From Mactromeris polynyma (taxonomy: Eukaryota > Mollusca > Bivalvia > Venerida > Mactridae), in NCBI GenBank assembly GCA_032209605.1, contig JASFXZ010000001.1, forward strand, positions 7,627,703 to 7,691,702: a stretch of DNA of 64,000 nt, read 5' to 3'. Each line of letters begins with the position of its first letter. The first letter of the stretch is position 1. The position numbers were made by a program, and so were the translations under genes. Below the pieces are notes generated by a model. That model ran no database searches. It had not been told where the DNA came from and saw only the letters and a program-made list of their open reading frames with translations. Below are positions 41,801 to 48,970 of this stretch, piece after piece.

Positions 41801-44800
41801 ATGCAGTTTTTATTGATTACCATAAAATAAAGAAACTTTCTAAGGCAAGTTTATGTGTTCTTTATACCATGTAATACATATCACAGATTGACAGTATATA
41901 ATTAAACAACATTGAACTGGCATTCATTAATCAATGCCACTCTTCATTTACCAAATCACCATTCCCAGAGAGTGGGCATAAGGTAATTACACTTATTTTG
42001 AGATTTGCGCTTTGCATTATGCCAATGAGAACTTACAGATTTGTACAATTATTCATAAGAGCCAAGTTACTATTGTTTGACTATAACAATGCGATGCTCA
42101 TCATGGAGTTGACAATATAGTGTGTATATTTTACAGTCGGATGATGTTTATCTGGAAGTACAAATACAGAATATAACACCTGGACCTGTCTATATGGAAC
42201 ATGTCAGACTTGACCCATCCAATACGTACAAATCAGAAGAACTAAACTCTCTAGAAAAGAAGGAAGGGTAGGTATTTAAAACACGGGTAAAGAAAATGTT
42301 CAGAGATAATTGAAGCACTTAAGAACATTACTTACAAATCTATTATTTCTACTTTTTGTAATGGGGCGTTAAGCCAGGTTCTGTGATGTTTTGACTATTG
42401 CAGCTATTATAGTGTATAGAAAGACCCCAGGCAGGCACCTGTGTAGAACCATCAACCTTCTGTAAGTCGCCTGGATGGCTTCTTTAGCTCAGTATCCCAG
42501 CTAGGATTGGAACCAGCATCGAGGTGCAAGTGAATTGAAGTCTGTGAACACTTGACCACAGCGGACCCTTTACTTTGTTTACTCCATTGTAGAACATTAT
42601 ACAAGGGCTGATTTTCACTACTGGCAACTTGTTCTTTATTTATATTGTTAATTCCTTGAAGTATTTTAATTTCCATGATTCAAATTATGAACTTCATGAT
42701 GGTTTCAAAAACCCTGCAAATAGTGTGGTATATTATACTTTGATAACTTTGACATACATGTACATGTAGTCTAATATTTTCATTGGGTACCATTCAAATT
42801 AGAATAATTATCACTAGAATTGAGTGACTGAACAGACACTTGTAGTAATCACCATTTATTTTTGCTCATATCCTGTTATTTATGGAAAGATATGTGTTTT
42901 ACGCCAACATTTGGATTTTGGATGCCAAGTTTGATGTCACCTTATGCCAAAATTGTGGTGCGGGATACCAAATTATTGAGGCATATATCCTACTGATCTG
43001 ACAGCCGATACATAAAACATCTGCATATCAATATAAAATCTGAAAATGATCTATAAATCAGGAAGAAAGTTTGTTTATACAAATGTACTTAAAAATTATT
43101 TTTTTCCGCAAATATTGATACCCCGGTGAAGACTTATATCCTAAATAACCATATAGGTGACATGTCAATTAAGTTATAAATGATAAATTAGTAAATTGGA
43201 GCACTAGTTGCATTTTATGTTTATAGTATCATTTTTGAAAATAAACCAATTATTTCATAGATTTTCAGATGATATGATTTTAATGTATTTTTGGTATGAA
43301 CTATGTTAAAACCATTTAAATGTTTAAATTATTTTTATTAATTTAATTAAGTCAGTTGAATCCATTGTTTTGAAATGGCAGTTTTTGGAGGACTTAATGA
43401 AAAGAAGCATGATTAAGATTAGAATGTCAGGCTTTTTGTAGCTGTGAGATAAAGTTTGTATCTTTGAAATGTAAACATGCATTACTGGGAAGTGTCAGAT
43501 TACTGTCAGAGATATGTCTAGTTCAATTGTAAGATTCTGTTCAACATGTTATAACTTCAGTAATTGCAGATATTTAGAAAAGATATAAGATTTTCCTTAG
43601 TGAAGTGCTAGTGCCATAACTTTACCAGTGTAGATTACAGACACATTGCTCATTTTTTTGTAGACCACCAAATGGTTTGAAGAAAACTATGAAAGGATGA
43701 TTTAATACTTCCACCACTTGTTTAATAAAACTTGCATGTACCCCCCATAATGCTAAATACACAATAAACCTGTCTGAAATATTGGGTCAGTCTTACCGCA
43801 GAAGCTTGAAATTTGTATCATTATATTATGTATTTGTAGATCGGGCAATGTATTTGGGAAAGTAGATTACCTTAACCCAGCAGATACGAGGCAATATTTG
43901 TATTGTCTGACTCCAAAAGCTGAACTTTATCTTGAAAACAAAGTTCTGAAAGGTGTCACTAATATTGGAAAACTAGATATTGTATGGAAAACTAACCTTG
44001 GAGAGAAAGGGAGACTACAAACAAGTCAATTACTGAGAGTGGTAAGTTGTCTGCCCTTGTTCTGGATGTAACAGAGTTAAGTTTTACTACAATCTATAAC
44101 TTTGAAGCAATGGTTCAGTGATATATGACTACCTCGCCTGACATTCTGTGGCGTAGTTCAGTAATCCCTTATGAAAGTAAATGGATATTGAAATAGATAC
44201 ATATTCAGTTGTCGATTCCACCCAATAAAATTGCTCAGTCGGTAGATTGCTCGACTGCAGATACGGAGGTCGTTTGTTTAGATACTGGTACAGGCGTATG
44301 TTCTTGGTGATAATTTGACATAAGATTATACATCTGAAGTCGTTTGTTCTCCACCTCTGATGCATGTGATGAAGTCGGCAGTTGCTGTCAATTTAAAAGA
44401 ACAAGTTAATAGTGGTGGGTAACCCTAGGAACACTGGTCAGTGGTAACCCAGGAACACTGGTCAGTGGTAACCCAGGAACACTGGTCAGTGGTTACCCAG
44501 GAACACTGGTCAGTGGTAACCCAGGAACACTGGTCAGTGGTAACCCAGGAACACTGGTCAGTGGTAACCCAGGAACACTGGTCAGTGGTAACCCAGGAAC
44601 ACTGGTCAGTGGTAACCCAGGAACACTGGTCAGTGGTAACCCAGGAACACTGGTCAGTGGTAACCCAGGAACACTGGTCAGTGGTTACCCAGGAACACTG
44701 GTCAGTGGTAACCCAGGAACACTGGTCAGTGGTAACCCAGGAACACTGGTCAGTGGTAACCCAGGAACACTGGTCAGTGGTAACCCAGGAACACTGGTCA

Positions 44801-47800
44801 GTGGTAACCCAGGAACACTGGTCAGTGGTAACCCAGGAAAACTGGTCAGTGGTAACCCAGGAACACTGGTCAGTGGTAACCCAGGAACACTGGTCAGTGG
44901 TAACCCAGGAACACTGGTCAGTGGTAACACAGGAACACTGGTCAGTGGTAACCCAGGAACACTGGTCAGTGGTAACCCAGGAACACTGGTCAGTGGTAAC
45001 CCAGGAACACTGGTCAGTGGTAACCCAGGAACACTGTTCAGTGGTAACCCAGGAACACTGGTCAGTGGTAACCCAGGAACACTGGTCAGTGGTAACCCAG
45101 GAACACTGGTCAGTGGTAACCCAGGAACACTGGTCAGTGGTAACCCAGGAACACTGGTCAGTGGTAACCCAGGAACACTGGTCAGTGGTAACCCAGGAAC
45201 ACTGGTCAGTGGTTACCCAGGAACACTGGTCAGTGGTAAACCAGGAACACTGGTCAGTGGTAACCCAGGAACACTGGTCAGTGGTAACCCAGGAACACTG
45301 GTCAGTCAACTGACCATAGTATGCATCTGAAATAGTTTTGAAACATAGTGTAAAACTCAAACATGGATATATTTGAAAGCAGACATGTTTATAAAAATGT
45401 TGTTGTATCAAACTTAAGTTCATTACAATTACATGCAAGTCATATTTTGTATGTGTGTATCTTTCTGTTCATAAGTCATCTGCTTCAAATACAGCTACAT
45501 TATTCCCAAACGGTTATGCGATTACTGCACTAAATGTAAACTATCATTGTGTACATTTGATATCAATTGACTAAACAACTGGTTAAGTGTGCTTCGTTTG
45601 ACCAGAAAATAAGGTGAAATGGGATAGCCTGCAAAGTGCCATCGCTTGCCATTGCACTATGTCTTTGTGACTGAAGAGGGCAATAAATCTTCTGTTTTTG
45701 TAATGATACATTCTATTTTGACCTTGTCCGTCCTTAGTGTTGTATTTGCCTTATCCAAAATCTATTTACAGTCATGTTTGTAAATAGCAAGTTATCGTTG
45801 CTTGTCTATGATGTTTACGCCTATAAAAGTGACTGTTTCAAATGTTTCTAAATTTAGTTTAAACTTACATAACTAGTGGAATAATTTTACATCAATCTCA
45901 ATGTATGTTTCCTGACTCTTCAACACTCGGGCGTATTTAGGGGATTGAGGAGGTCGCATTTGAACTTTGCCCTAGGTGGGAGTGGAACTCACAACCTTCA
46001 GATCAGTTTTTCCCTTTAGTTGTTGCAAGTTTGATGTAAAATGCGTTGTGTTTTCAGGCTCCAGGATATGGGGATATCAGAGTTACAGTAGAACATATAC
46101 CTGATAATGCACCTTTGGAGAAAACATTCAATATTACCCTTAGAATAACAAATTGTTGGTAAGTTTTATCATATTGTGTTGTATAGTGTTTGCTGGTTTT
46201 ATAACTCATTTTTATTTAGAGTATAATCAATACTGTGACATGCATGACTTGAAAGACTTTTGATGTAATGAAGATAAAGAAAGTACTGAAATAGTCTATG
46301 TATTTAATCGATTTTGTCATGAACAGACAGTGTATTTACCGAACTTCAATTCATTTGTAGCTTGAAGAAACAGCAAAACTTGTCATAGCTTGATGATCAT
46401 TGTCTGCATCATCATTCACATTTTTGTCAAACTTTGTTTAACTCACTTTTGTTACTTAAAACATACATTGTACCTATTTCAGCGAGAGAGAGATGGATTT
46501 GACGATGGTTCTACAGAATGACTTGAATTCCGGATTGTTATGGTGTGGCTTGTCTGGTAGAAAACTGGGTTTGTTACAGCAGAATGAATGTATGGATCTT
46601 TCCCTTACCTTGATAACAACAGTTCCTGGGTTACAGGTTAGTAATAACTCACCCTCTCATTATCTCCCTTTCACACATATATGATATGTCTCCTGTGGCC
46701 GAGTGGTTAAGACATCCGCCTTGGGAGCGGGAGGTTCAAGGTTCGAATCACAGTAGGGGTCTGTTCTGCTATGGCTGATTGGTGACCCGCAAGCCAGTTA
46801 AACGATGTGCTCAGAAAGTAGGTGTCTCATAAGTCAGAAATGGCTGGCCCTTTAAGTAGGAGTGACACTATAAAAAATAAACACTTATATGATGTTCATG
46901 TTGTGGTGCCACCCATGTTTGTCAGGTCATAAGTTCACAAGGTGTCACAAGTATAGTTACAGTTTGATAAGTGAGTGTGAGTGACCCAATGATAACATTG
47001 TTATAACTGAAATTTTGCATTTTTACCTGATATCTTAGTACATGGATCTAGAGAATTATTAATAGAATTATAGTTTGAGCCTATTCAGCTGAAACCCTGC
47101 AATTTGTATTGTAATAAGCAGTGTATTGCACTCAATGATATCATTATAAGTGGAGTATGACAATTGTTTAACAACTGAGACACGATTGTACTGTTAAAAT
47201 TGAGTGACTTGCATTCAAAATAAATTTATCCTGTAGTTGTAAATTTAAATGGTTTCTCACTGGCTGGTAAAATTTTATCCAATGTTTTGACGTTTTCTTA
47301 TAAAATGATTGATTGAATCAGGATATGTTCGAAAATTGATCAGTAAGGTAAATCTTAGATTATGTTCAGTTCTAATGTAATATTTATTTTGAGACTATTA
47401 TAGATTGATGGCTTGATAATCAGCTCTCTCTTTTTCATGCTGGCTCAACATTTCTTTTAGTTTCTCAGAAGTCTATTATCAGATACACAGAGACAATTGA
47501 TAATAATCTGGCAATTAATGTGACATGGCCTGACTGGTTGACAGTTTTTAATGACCCTCCCTAGATTCTGGAATTGATAAATGTGTTCAATCTGGGTACT
47601 GGATATTTATTCATTAATGACACATTTGCATGTACTAGAGTTTTGTACAATTGGTTTCTAAACATGGCTAGATGCCTATGGAAGATAAACATTGTGCCAT
47701 GCTTATTGGACATGTGTTCTGAGGATCATTTTAACTGGTCCAAATTTCACAAAAGATCGCTACTTTTCTAGAACAATTTCGTGTTGGTAATGCAGAGAAA

Positions 47801-48244
47801 TTCAAAATATTCGTAGCTGATTGAATAACTTTATTTAGACTTATAACACCAATGGCAGGTTGGATTGGTTTACAATTTTCATCATAAAAGAAATGAAACA
47901 TTTGATTCGAGAAAAATCTTTATTTGTCACCTGACTATAATTAAGTATGTGCTTTATTTTTCTTGAACTTACGACAAAACTTATCTTAGCTACAATAACA
48001 GAATTACAAATGTCTATGAAATGCTCTAATCTTATCTTAACTTTTAGTTCCCAACTTACGATAAAAGCTTATCTTAGCTAAGTTATGTCTATGAAACAGG
48101 TCCCAGGACATGCTATTTATCTTATTGTTTATTGTATTTCAGACTATATCTGGTCTACGACTGACAGACAACATCTTGAAGAGAACGTATGAGCACGACG
48201 AGATTGCTCAAGTATTTGTGTACAATGACACGGAAACTTCATGA
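17691..48244 (+). CDS. TRAPPC13: Trafficking protein particle complex subunit 13 (spliced gene, 5' exon missing)
   Basis: This is a spliced gene whose product matches TRAPPC13 along its length. That protein is a beta-sandwich (DUF974-type) subunit of metazoan TRAPP III, which activates Rab1 in early secretory traffic and autophagy. Joined exons: 17689-17857, 19286-19370, 28546-28676, 29278-29350, 33582-33626, 42137-42267, 43840-44041, 46058-46158, 46483-46636, 48143-48244. They give 396 residues from the Met at 17691; the human protein is about 417. Family landmarks in order: [103 protein letters not shown] and [21 protein letters not shown]. Every junction has GT-AG and every phase agrees. 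The first exon starts with TT before ATG, which suggests that an upstream exon ends in the G of a Val codon, so the true start probably lies further 5'. I saw no stop or frameshift. The recognition comes from memory of the family; confidence is high for identity and for exon borders. Confidence 0.95.
18693..18945. mobile_element. Non-coding repeat with ATGCCCCCCT / AGGGGGGCA ends
   Basis: Begins ttaattatgccccccttaga and closes with aaaggggggcacaatgtttt then acaaacatctcttgttaa. Tandem cggtcggtcagt copies sit near the start and ggtcaaaggtcaaggtcaaa near the end. Non-autonomous element in the second visible TRAPPC13 intron. Confidence 0.55.
19286..19370 (+). CDS. TRAPPC13: TRAPPC13 exon ([12 protein letters not shown])
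   Basis: The exon is 85 nt after the acceptor tttttccag, with donor gtaaga. It completes the split Gly codon, then encodes [20 protein letters not shown] and ends in phase 0 after DIILK. This is one of the best conserved stretches of the family. The following intron is 9.2 kb and carries two large tandem arrays and an exon-like block that is also in phase 0. Confidence 0.95.
19610..19850 (+). mobile_element. SINE family B, tRNA-derived, copy 1
   Basis: A tRNA-like head with A box tagtcagtagag (19625-19636) and B box ggttcaaaccc (19664-19674). The body includes catttgtcctccacctgtga, then ggtaacacagggacagtgg near the 3' end. Copies at 30796 and 44225 share this order. Not a functional tRNA gene: the arms do not fold properly. 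Confidence 0.7.
20237..20880 (+). repeat. (GAT/AAT)n trinucleotide array, 640 bp
   Basis: An almost pure array of gat with interspersed aat, att, agt, gag and gtt triplets. All frames on both strands stay open, giving Asp/Asn-rich, Met/Ile-rich, Ser-rich or His-rich meaningless frames. About 120 bp (20491-20610) recurs nearly exactly at 20695-20814, a 204-bp offset. It sits in the 9.2-kb TRAPPC13 intron and is not coding. Confidence 0.9.
21615..22490 (+). repeat. CCCATC-rich minisatellite, irregular units of about 35-50 bp
   Basis: Units built from blocks tcatgtcctgttctatccca, tctttgtcccatccagaccc and variants, about 20 in all, with units lost or shortened. Pyrimidine-rich on the + strand. 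The open frames through it are by-products of the repeat. Intronic in TRAPPC13. Confidence 0.85.
22491..24221. other. Intron sequence without recognised elements
   Basis: AT-rich, no splice-bounded coding block. The block at about 23820-24100 is repeat-free and even in composition (see findings). Confidence 0.4.
24222..24470. repeat. Dispersed repeat with TTATACCCCCACAAACG start
   Basis: Starts ttatacccccacaaacgaag followed within 20 bp by the inverted ggggggatata, then aggagtcactgtgtcagtct. Same style as the other C-run-started repeats of the window. 3' limit uncertain. Confidence 0.45.
24661..24985. repeat. Dispersed repeat starting AACAAGAAATATCTTT, copy 2
   Basis: Shares its first 25 bp (one mismatch) with 16519 and a tacrgctrcgcc motif near its end. 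A short palindrome, gtttaattaaac, lies at its centre. Non-coding. Confidence 0.45.
25971..26507 (+). mobile_element. Non-autonomous element with AGCTCACCTGAGCA termini
   Basis: Starts agctcacctgagcacaaagt and ends ttctcaggtgagcaata, the inverted terminus. The interior is partly a repeated module: 'gcatgaaacttggtcagatcgtttgtctcaa' and 'aagtgaaacattgtcagaacgtttgcctcaa' type text, each followed by taaatctaggcc/taaaatctagacc, about 125 bp apart. No protein. Same family as 12965-13195 and possibly 32052. Confidence 0.7.
26508..27788. other. Intron sequence, no gene supported
   Basis: One 120-codon frame (26664-27026) is Cys/Trp/His-rich, has no splice support and no resemblance to a known family, so I do not call it. 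The stretch ends at the acceptor of the exon-like block. Confidence 0.4.
27789..28025 (+). CDS. Exon-like block in TRAPPC13 intron; possible alternative last exon
   Basis: An open block of 78 codons starts right after a good acceptor (tttattcag) and ends at TAA 28023-28025. A canonical AATAAA follows at 28139-28144. It is in phase 0, the same phase in which the TRAPPC13 exon ending at 19370 closes. Splicing 19370 to 27789 would therefore give the first 84 visible TRAPPC13 residues plus a new 78-residue tail. The peptide ([15 protein letters not shown], then [18 protein letters not shown]) is hydrophilic and protein-like, but I do not recognise it. Alternatives are an exon of a nested gene, a retrocopy fragment or chance. 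Confidence 0.3.
   Translation, partial: THDPDFNTASSEHKNNEYSAFVVHIKTSGFINSMQEKYQKLLNDTPPLQPMEIEQHVARHTCKYILNAIKIDDDVIKK
28139..28144 (+). promoter_or_regulatory. Intronic AATAAA after the exon-like block
   Basis: AATAAA lies 114 nt downstream of the TAA that ends the exon-like block. If used, it would terminate a short TRAPPC13 transcript inside the 9.2-kb intron. AATAAA is common by chance in AT-rich DNA, so it is only supporting evidence. Confidence 0.25.
28546..28676 (+). CDS. TRAPPC13: TRAPPC13 exon ([10 protein letters not shown] ... KELGTH)
   Basis: The exon is 131 nt after the acceptor tctgtttcag, with donor gtatgt. It encodes [14 protein letters not shown] followed by the conserved [16 protein letters not shown], and ends inside an Ile codon (AT|A) that the next exon completes. 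Confidence 0.95.
29278..29350 (+). CDS. TRAPPC13: TRAPPC13 exon (ILVCAVSY ... FRKFFKFQ)
   Basis: The exon is 73 nt after the acceptor acttttcag, with donor gtatgt. It encodes [20 protein letters not shown] then FKFQ in phase 0. Vertebrates have Tyr before FRKFFKFQ where this copy has Ala; otherwise it is close to the family. Confidence 0.95.
30300..30535 (+). mobile_element. SINE family C, tRNA-derived, copy 1
   Basis: Head tggatcatggttaagacatc, then ccttgggattgg and B box ggttcaaaccc. The body shares ggtctgttctg-like text, cataagtcagaaattgctgg and taggagtaacattttaataa with the better copy at 46686-46885. Degenerate, in TRAPPC13 intron. Confidence 0.65.
30645..30795 (-). mobile_element. SINE family D, tRNA-derived, copy 1
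   Basis: On the minus strand: A-box-like tagtggtcaagaggtagag, B box gagtttgaatcccgcc, then ctagggcaaggttgaagtgg. The last part matches the fragment at 45925-46010. Confidence 0.6.
30796..30970 (+). mobile_element. SINE family B, copy 2 (diverged)
   Basis: Head gactggctcagtgagtagag, B-box-like caagtttcaaagc, then a body with gcatgaatgacttgtcttct that parallels 'gaaagtcatttgtcctcc' of copy 1. Lies back-to-back with the family D SINE. Confidence 0.5.
31609..31793. mobile_element. MITE with 27-bp inverted termini (TACCGTATATTACC)
   Basis: The ends taccgtatattaccggccat and atggctggtaatatacggta are inverted repeats of about 27 bp with one mismatch. An inner cgacttatgg motif also recurs in both orientations. 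185 bp, TA at both ends, so Tc1/mariner-type mobilisation is likely. Confidence 0.82.
32052..32400 (+). repeat. Possible diverged copy of the AGCTCACC element family
   Basis: Starts ttagctcaccctagcaaagc with gaccctgtgtctatctg, then aaaccactggtagatagata and atcaaacttgttctatgcc. Only the first terminus is visible. No coding frame. Confidence 0.4.
32813..33112 (+). mobile_element. SINE family A, tRNA-derived, full-length copy 2
   Basis: A complete 300-bp SINE with a perfect 10-bp target duplication AAAGGCATAG at 32803-32812 and 33113-33122. Head: A box tagtccagtgg, anticodon-loop-like cttgtaa (tRNA-Thr-like), B box ggttcgattcc. Body includes gatgctttacatcgagcac and ctggaggcgtcgcccatgtg. The tail ends aaatgcaaatacaacaacaa. 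It matches 914-1229 in the other orientation. A simple tail and an intact duplication suggest relatively recent insertion. Confidence 0.92.
33582..33626 (+). CDS. TRAPPC13: TRAPPC13 exon, 15 codons ([15 protein letters not shown])
   Basis: This is a 45-nt phase-0 exon after the acceptor ttgtattgcag, with donor gtatgc. Its peptide [15 protein letters not shown] is essentially invariant in animals, so the call is secure despite the small size. The next intron is 8.5 kb. Confidence 0.95.
33627..37441. other. First part of the 8.5-kb TRAPPC13 intron
   Basis: Unique AT-rich sequence apart from the unrecognised frame at 34515-34823 and a decayed element near 35485-35650 (gtaatacagtgtaaactgtc start, reminiscent of the TACAGT MITEs). 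Three tgtgtgacggtac-type units lie at 36126-36175. Confidence 0.4.
34515..34823 (-). CDS. Unrecognised 102-codon open frame in TRAPPC13 intron
   Basis: This ATG-started frame lies antisense to TRAPPC13. Its balanced soluble composition is unlike the tandem-repeat frames: it begins [14 protein letters not shown] and ends with [20 protein letters not shown] recognise no domain, signal peptide or membrane segment. No clear promoter or splice sites were seen. It may be chance or a decayed gene fragment. Confidence 0.13.
   Translation of the reverse strand: MTEYPETVSSYQTQINNSKLQSYNISKVGYFNYINTEQLQTDLESFFQNEPVISQYTEQLHCLYRKASSLFYKTRHKMLQGINSSWVSVQGNEEFEIIFCKV
37442..37860. repeat. Dispersed non-coding repeat (CTCTGCCGAAGG start)
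   Basis: Begins tatccctctgccgaaggtga with gtctgtctgtgtgtctgtgc, then text on 'gaatggatttagttgaaactt' and 'accataactctgtt'. The layout matches the 9679, 18693 and 41405 repeats. Limits approximate. Confidence 0.4.
37861..38844. other. Intron sequence without recognised elements
   Basis: AT-rich, no gene or clear repeat seen. Confidence 0.4.
38845..39850 (+). repeat. 51-bp minisatellite, about 19-20 copies
   Basis: The unit is atttcctgggatatattgct then tgtccatgacattgtgtcct plus a variable 11-bp end (cagtggtgtct, cctgggtatct or atgtggtgtct). Because 51 is a multiple of 3, several frames on both strands stay open for up to 333 codons; none is a gene. The first two units carry a distinct end (gacctccaaggtg). 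Intronic in TRAPPC13. Confidence 0.92.
39851..40433. other. Intron sequence without recognised elements
   Basis: AT-rich, nothing recognised. Confidence 0.4.
40434..40626. mobile_element. MITE with TACAGTCAAACCTGT termini
   Basis: 193 bp. Left end tacagtcaaacctgtctgta and right end acacatgtttgactgta are imperfect inverted repeats. Inner ggtggtctttg motifs occur in both orientations. The TA edges suggest Tc1/mariner mobilisation. A decayed relative may lie at 41712-41800 (acagtataagctgtctgtag). Confidence 0.75.
41405..41700. repeat. Dispersed non-coding repeat
   Basis: Contains gaatgacaaaggggcataat, then gattccgatcaataagtcat and ggccaagtttgatttgtgta, matching the style of 18693-18945 (tttccgatcaataactcaag). 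Limits uncertain. Confidence 0.4.
42137..42267 (+). CDS. TRAPPC13: TRAPPC13 exon ([14 protein letters not shown])
   Basis: The exon is 131 nt after the acceptor attttacag, with donor gtaggt. It starts [20 protein letters not shown] and ends in a split Gly codon. Human TRAPPC13 has about six more residues between FYNAE and the EVFLEAQ block. That segment is either absent here or carried by a micro-exon in the preceding intron that I did not find. Confidence 0.92.
42420..42580 (-). mobile_element. SINE family E, tRNA-derived
   Basis: On the minus strand: ggtccgctgtggtcaagtgt, then tcgatgctggttccaatcct (B box ggttccaatcc), then gatactgagctaaagaagcc. A single copy in the window, 3' limit uncertain. 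It sits 150 bp after a TRAPPC13 exon. Confidence 0.55.
43840..44041 (+). CDS. TRAPPC13: TRAPPC13 exon (DTRQYLYCL ... [11 protein letters not shown])
   Basis: This is the longest coding exon (202 nt), after the acceptor tatttgtag, with donor gtaagt. It encodes [40 protein letters not shown], then the family signature [20 protein letters not shown], and ends in phase 0 after LLRV. Confidence 0.95.
44225..44425 (+). mobile_element. SINE family B, copy 3
   Basis: Head ttgctcagtcggtagattgc with a decayed B box, then a body with gaagtcgtttgttctccacc matching copy 1 (gaaagtcatttgtcctccac). It ends ggtaaccctaggaacactgg, the same text that is then amplified as the 24-bp array directly downstream. Confidence 0.65.
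44417..45306 (+). repeat. 24-bp minisatellite, about 37 copies
   Basis: The unit aacccaggaacactggtcag plus tggt is repeated about 37 times with very few substitutions, for example a t for a at 44494, 44686 and 45214, and an isolated change at 45035. As 24 is divisible by 3, both strands are open for around 290-340 codons (VVTQEHWS or TTDQCSWV repeats); these are not genes. The near-identity implies recent expansion or active homogenisation. Intronic in TRAPPC13. Confidence 0.95.
45925..46010 (-). mobile_element. SINE family D fragment, copy 2
   Basis: The minus strand reads gaaggttgtgagttccactc, then ccacctagggcaaagttcaa, matching the B-box and post-B-box segment of 30645-30795. It ends about 45 bp before a TRAPPC13 acceptor. 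Confidence 0.55.
46058..46158 (+). CDS. TRAPPC13: TRAPPC13 exon (APGYGDIR)
   Basis: The exon is 101 nt after the acceptor gtgttttcag, with donor gtaagt. It encodes [20 protein letters not shown], then [11 protein letters not shown], ending TG| of a Cys codon completed by the next exon. A truncated SINE lies only about 45 bp upstream of the acceptor. Confidence 0.94.
46483..46636 (+). CDS. TRAPPC13: TRAPPC13 exon ([10 protein letters not shown])
   Basis: The exon is 154 nt after the acceptor cctatttcag, with donor gttagt. It encodes [13 protein letters not shown], then the conserved [12 protein letters not shown], and ends VPGLQ in phase 0. The preceding intron is only 324 bp. Confidence 0.94.
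46686..46885 (+). mobile_element. SINE family C, tRNA-derived, full-length copy 2
   Basis: 200 bp with a perfect 8-bp target duplication TATATGAT (46678-46685 and 46886-46893). The head ctgtggccgagtggttaaga is followed by the anticodon arm ccgccttgggagcgg and B box ggttcgaatca. The 3' end is aataaacactta. The head looks like a class II (long variable arm) tRNA. It lies 50 bp after a TRAPPC13 exon. Confidence 0.88.
48143..48244 (+). CDS. TRAPPC13: TRAPPC13 last coding exon ([20 protein letters not shown])
   Basis: The exon starts after the acceptor attgtatttcag. It encodes [20 protein letters not shown], then IAQVFV and a short variable tail, and stops at TGA 48242-48244. The C-terminus is a few residues shorter than in vertebrates, which is common in this tail. 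Confidence 0.94.
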   Translation, partial: TISGLRLTDNILKRTYEHDEIAQVFVYNDTETS

Positions 48245-48970
48245 GAATGGTGTCAACTTGACACGGACTTGTTAATGTGGCGAGAATCATACATGGCCCA
48301 GAAATAGACCATATTTAGAGAAAATGCATTAAAGTAGAAAACTTCTCATTTCCTGTATGTTATGATTGTATTTCATTGACAAGGCTTATAAAACATAAAA
48401 TATCTTAGATTATTGTGCTAGACAGTAATAGACGTTTATTGTGTACTTTTCAGGCTCCTGTGCTTGTGTTTAAATATCTGTATGTATAGAATCAGTGACT
48501 ATGAAAGTAACCAATGCTTTTGTAAAAAATAACTTTGTTGATAATGAAAAAGATGTAGCATGTTTTGATATATCTCTTTCTGTATGTTTGTATATATTTG
48601 ACTGTGTGTAAAGTGAGATATTTATATTATGTCATTGCAAAATGTTTACAAGACTAGAAGCGGTTATTCAGTTAAATGCAGCATTGCATTAAATGCAGCA
48701 TTGCATACATTGTGTCACGGACATATAAACCATATGTCCTTGATTGTGTGTGTATTGGTAAGACCTGATTATATGCCTTAGTCAATCTGTATCAGAGTGG
48801 ACTAACCACATGGTTTGTGAGGTCATTTTTGCTACTGCAGACGATCAAATTTGCCTGCATTAGGAACTTGAAGCCATCACAAACCACATGTTTTCCCCAC
48901 TTTATTTATGTATGAAGATCTGGCATTGCTGTAGCAGTGATTAAATAAATTGTTAATTTAAAGTTAATTG
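48245..48970 (+). other. TRAPPC13: TRAPPC13 3' UTR
   Basis: This is AT-rich sequence with no open frame from the TGA to the first good poly(A) signal. A short direct repeat (atgcagcattgcat, twice) lies near 48675-48710. The 3' end is inferred to fall 10-30 nt after the signal. Confidence 0.6.
48944..48949 (+). promoter_or_regulatory. Poly(A) signal AATAAA for TRAPPC13
   Basis: A canonical AATAAA lies 700 nt after the stop and is followed by a T/GT-rich stretch (tgtttttcaaactttgttttt) typical of a downstream element. No other exact AATAAA in a comparable context was noted in the 3' UTR. Confidence 0.6.

Noticed and set aside
44425..45438. 337-codon minus-strand frame with octapeptide repeats
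   Set aside because: A product of the 24-bp minisatellite; both strands are open and the units are too uniform at synonymous sites to reflect coding selection.
46686..46760. Candidate tRNA gene (A and B boxes, good anticodon arm)
   Set aside because: It is followed by a SINE body and flanked by a perfect 8-bp target duplication, and a diverged copy with the same body lies at 30300. So it is a SINE head.
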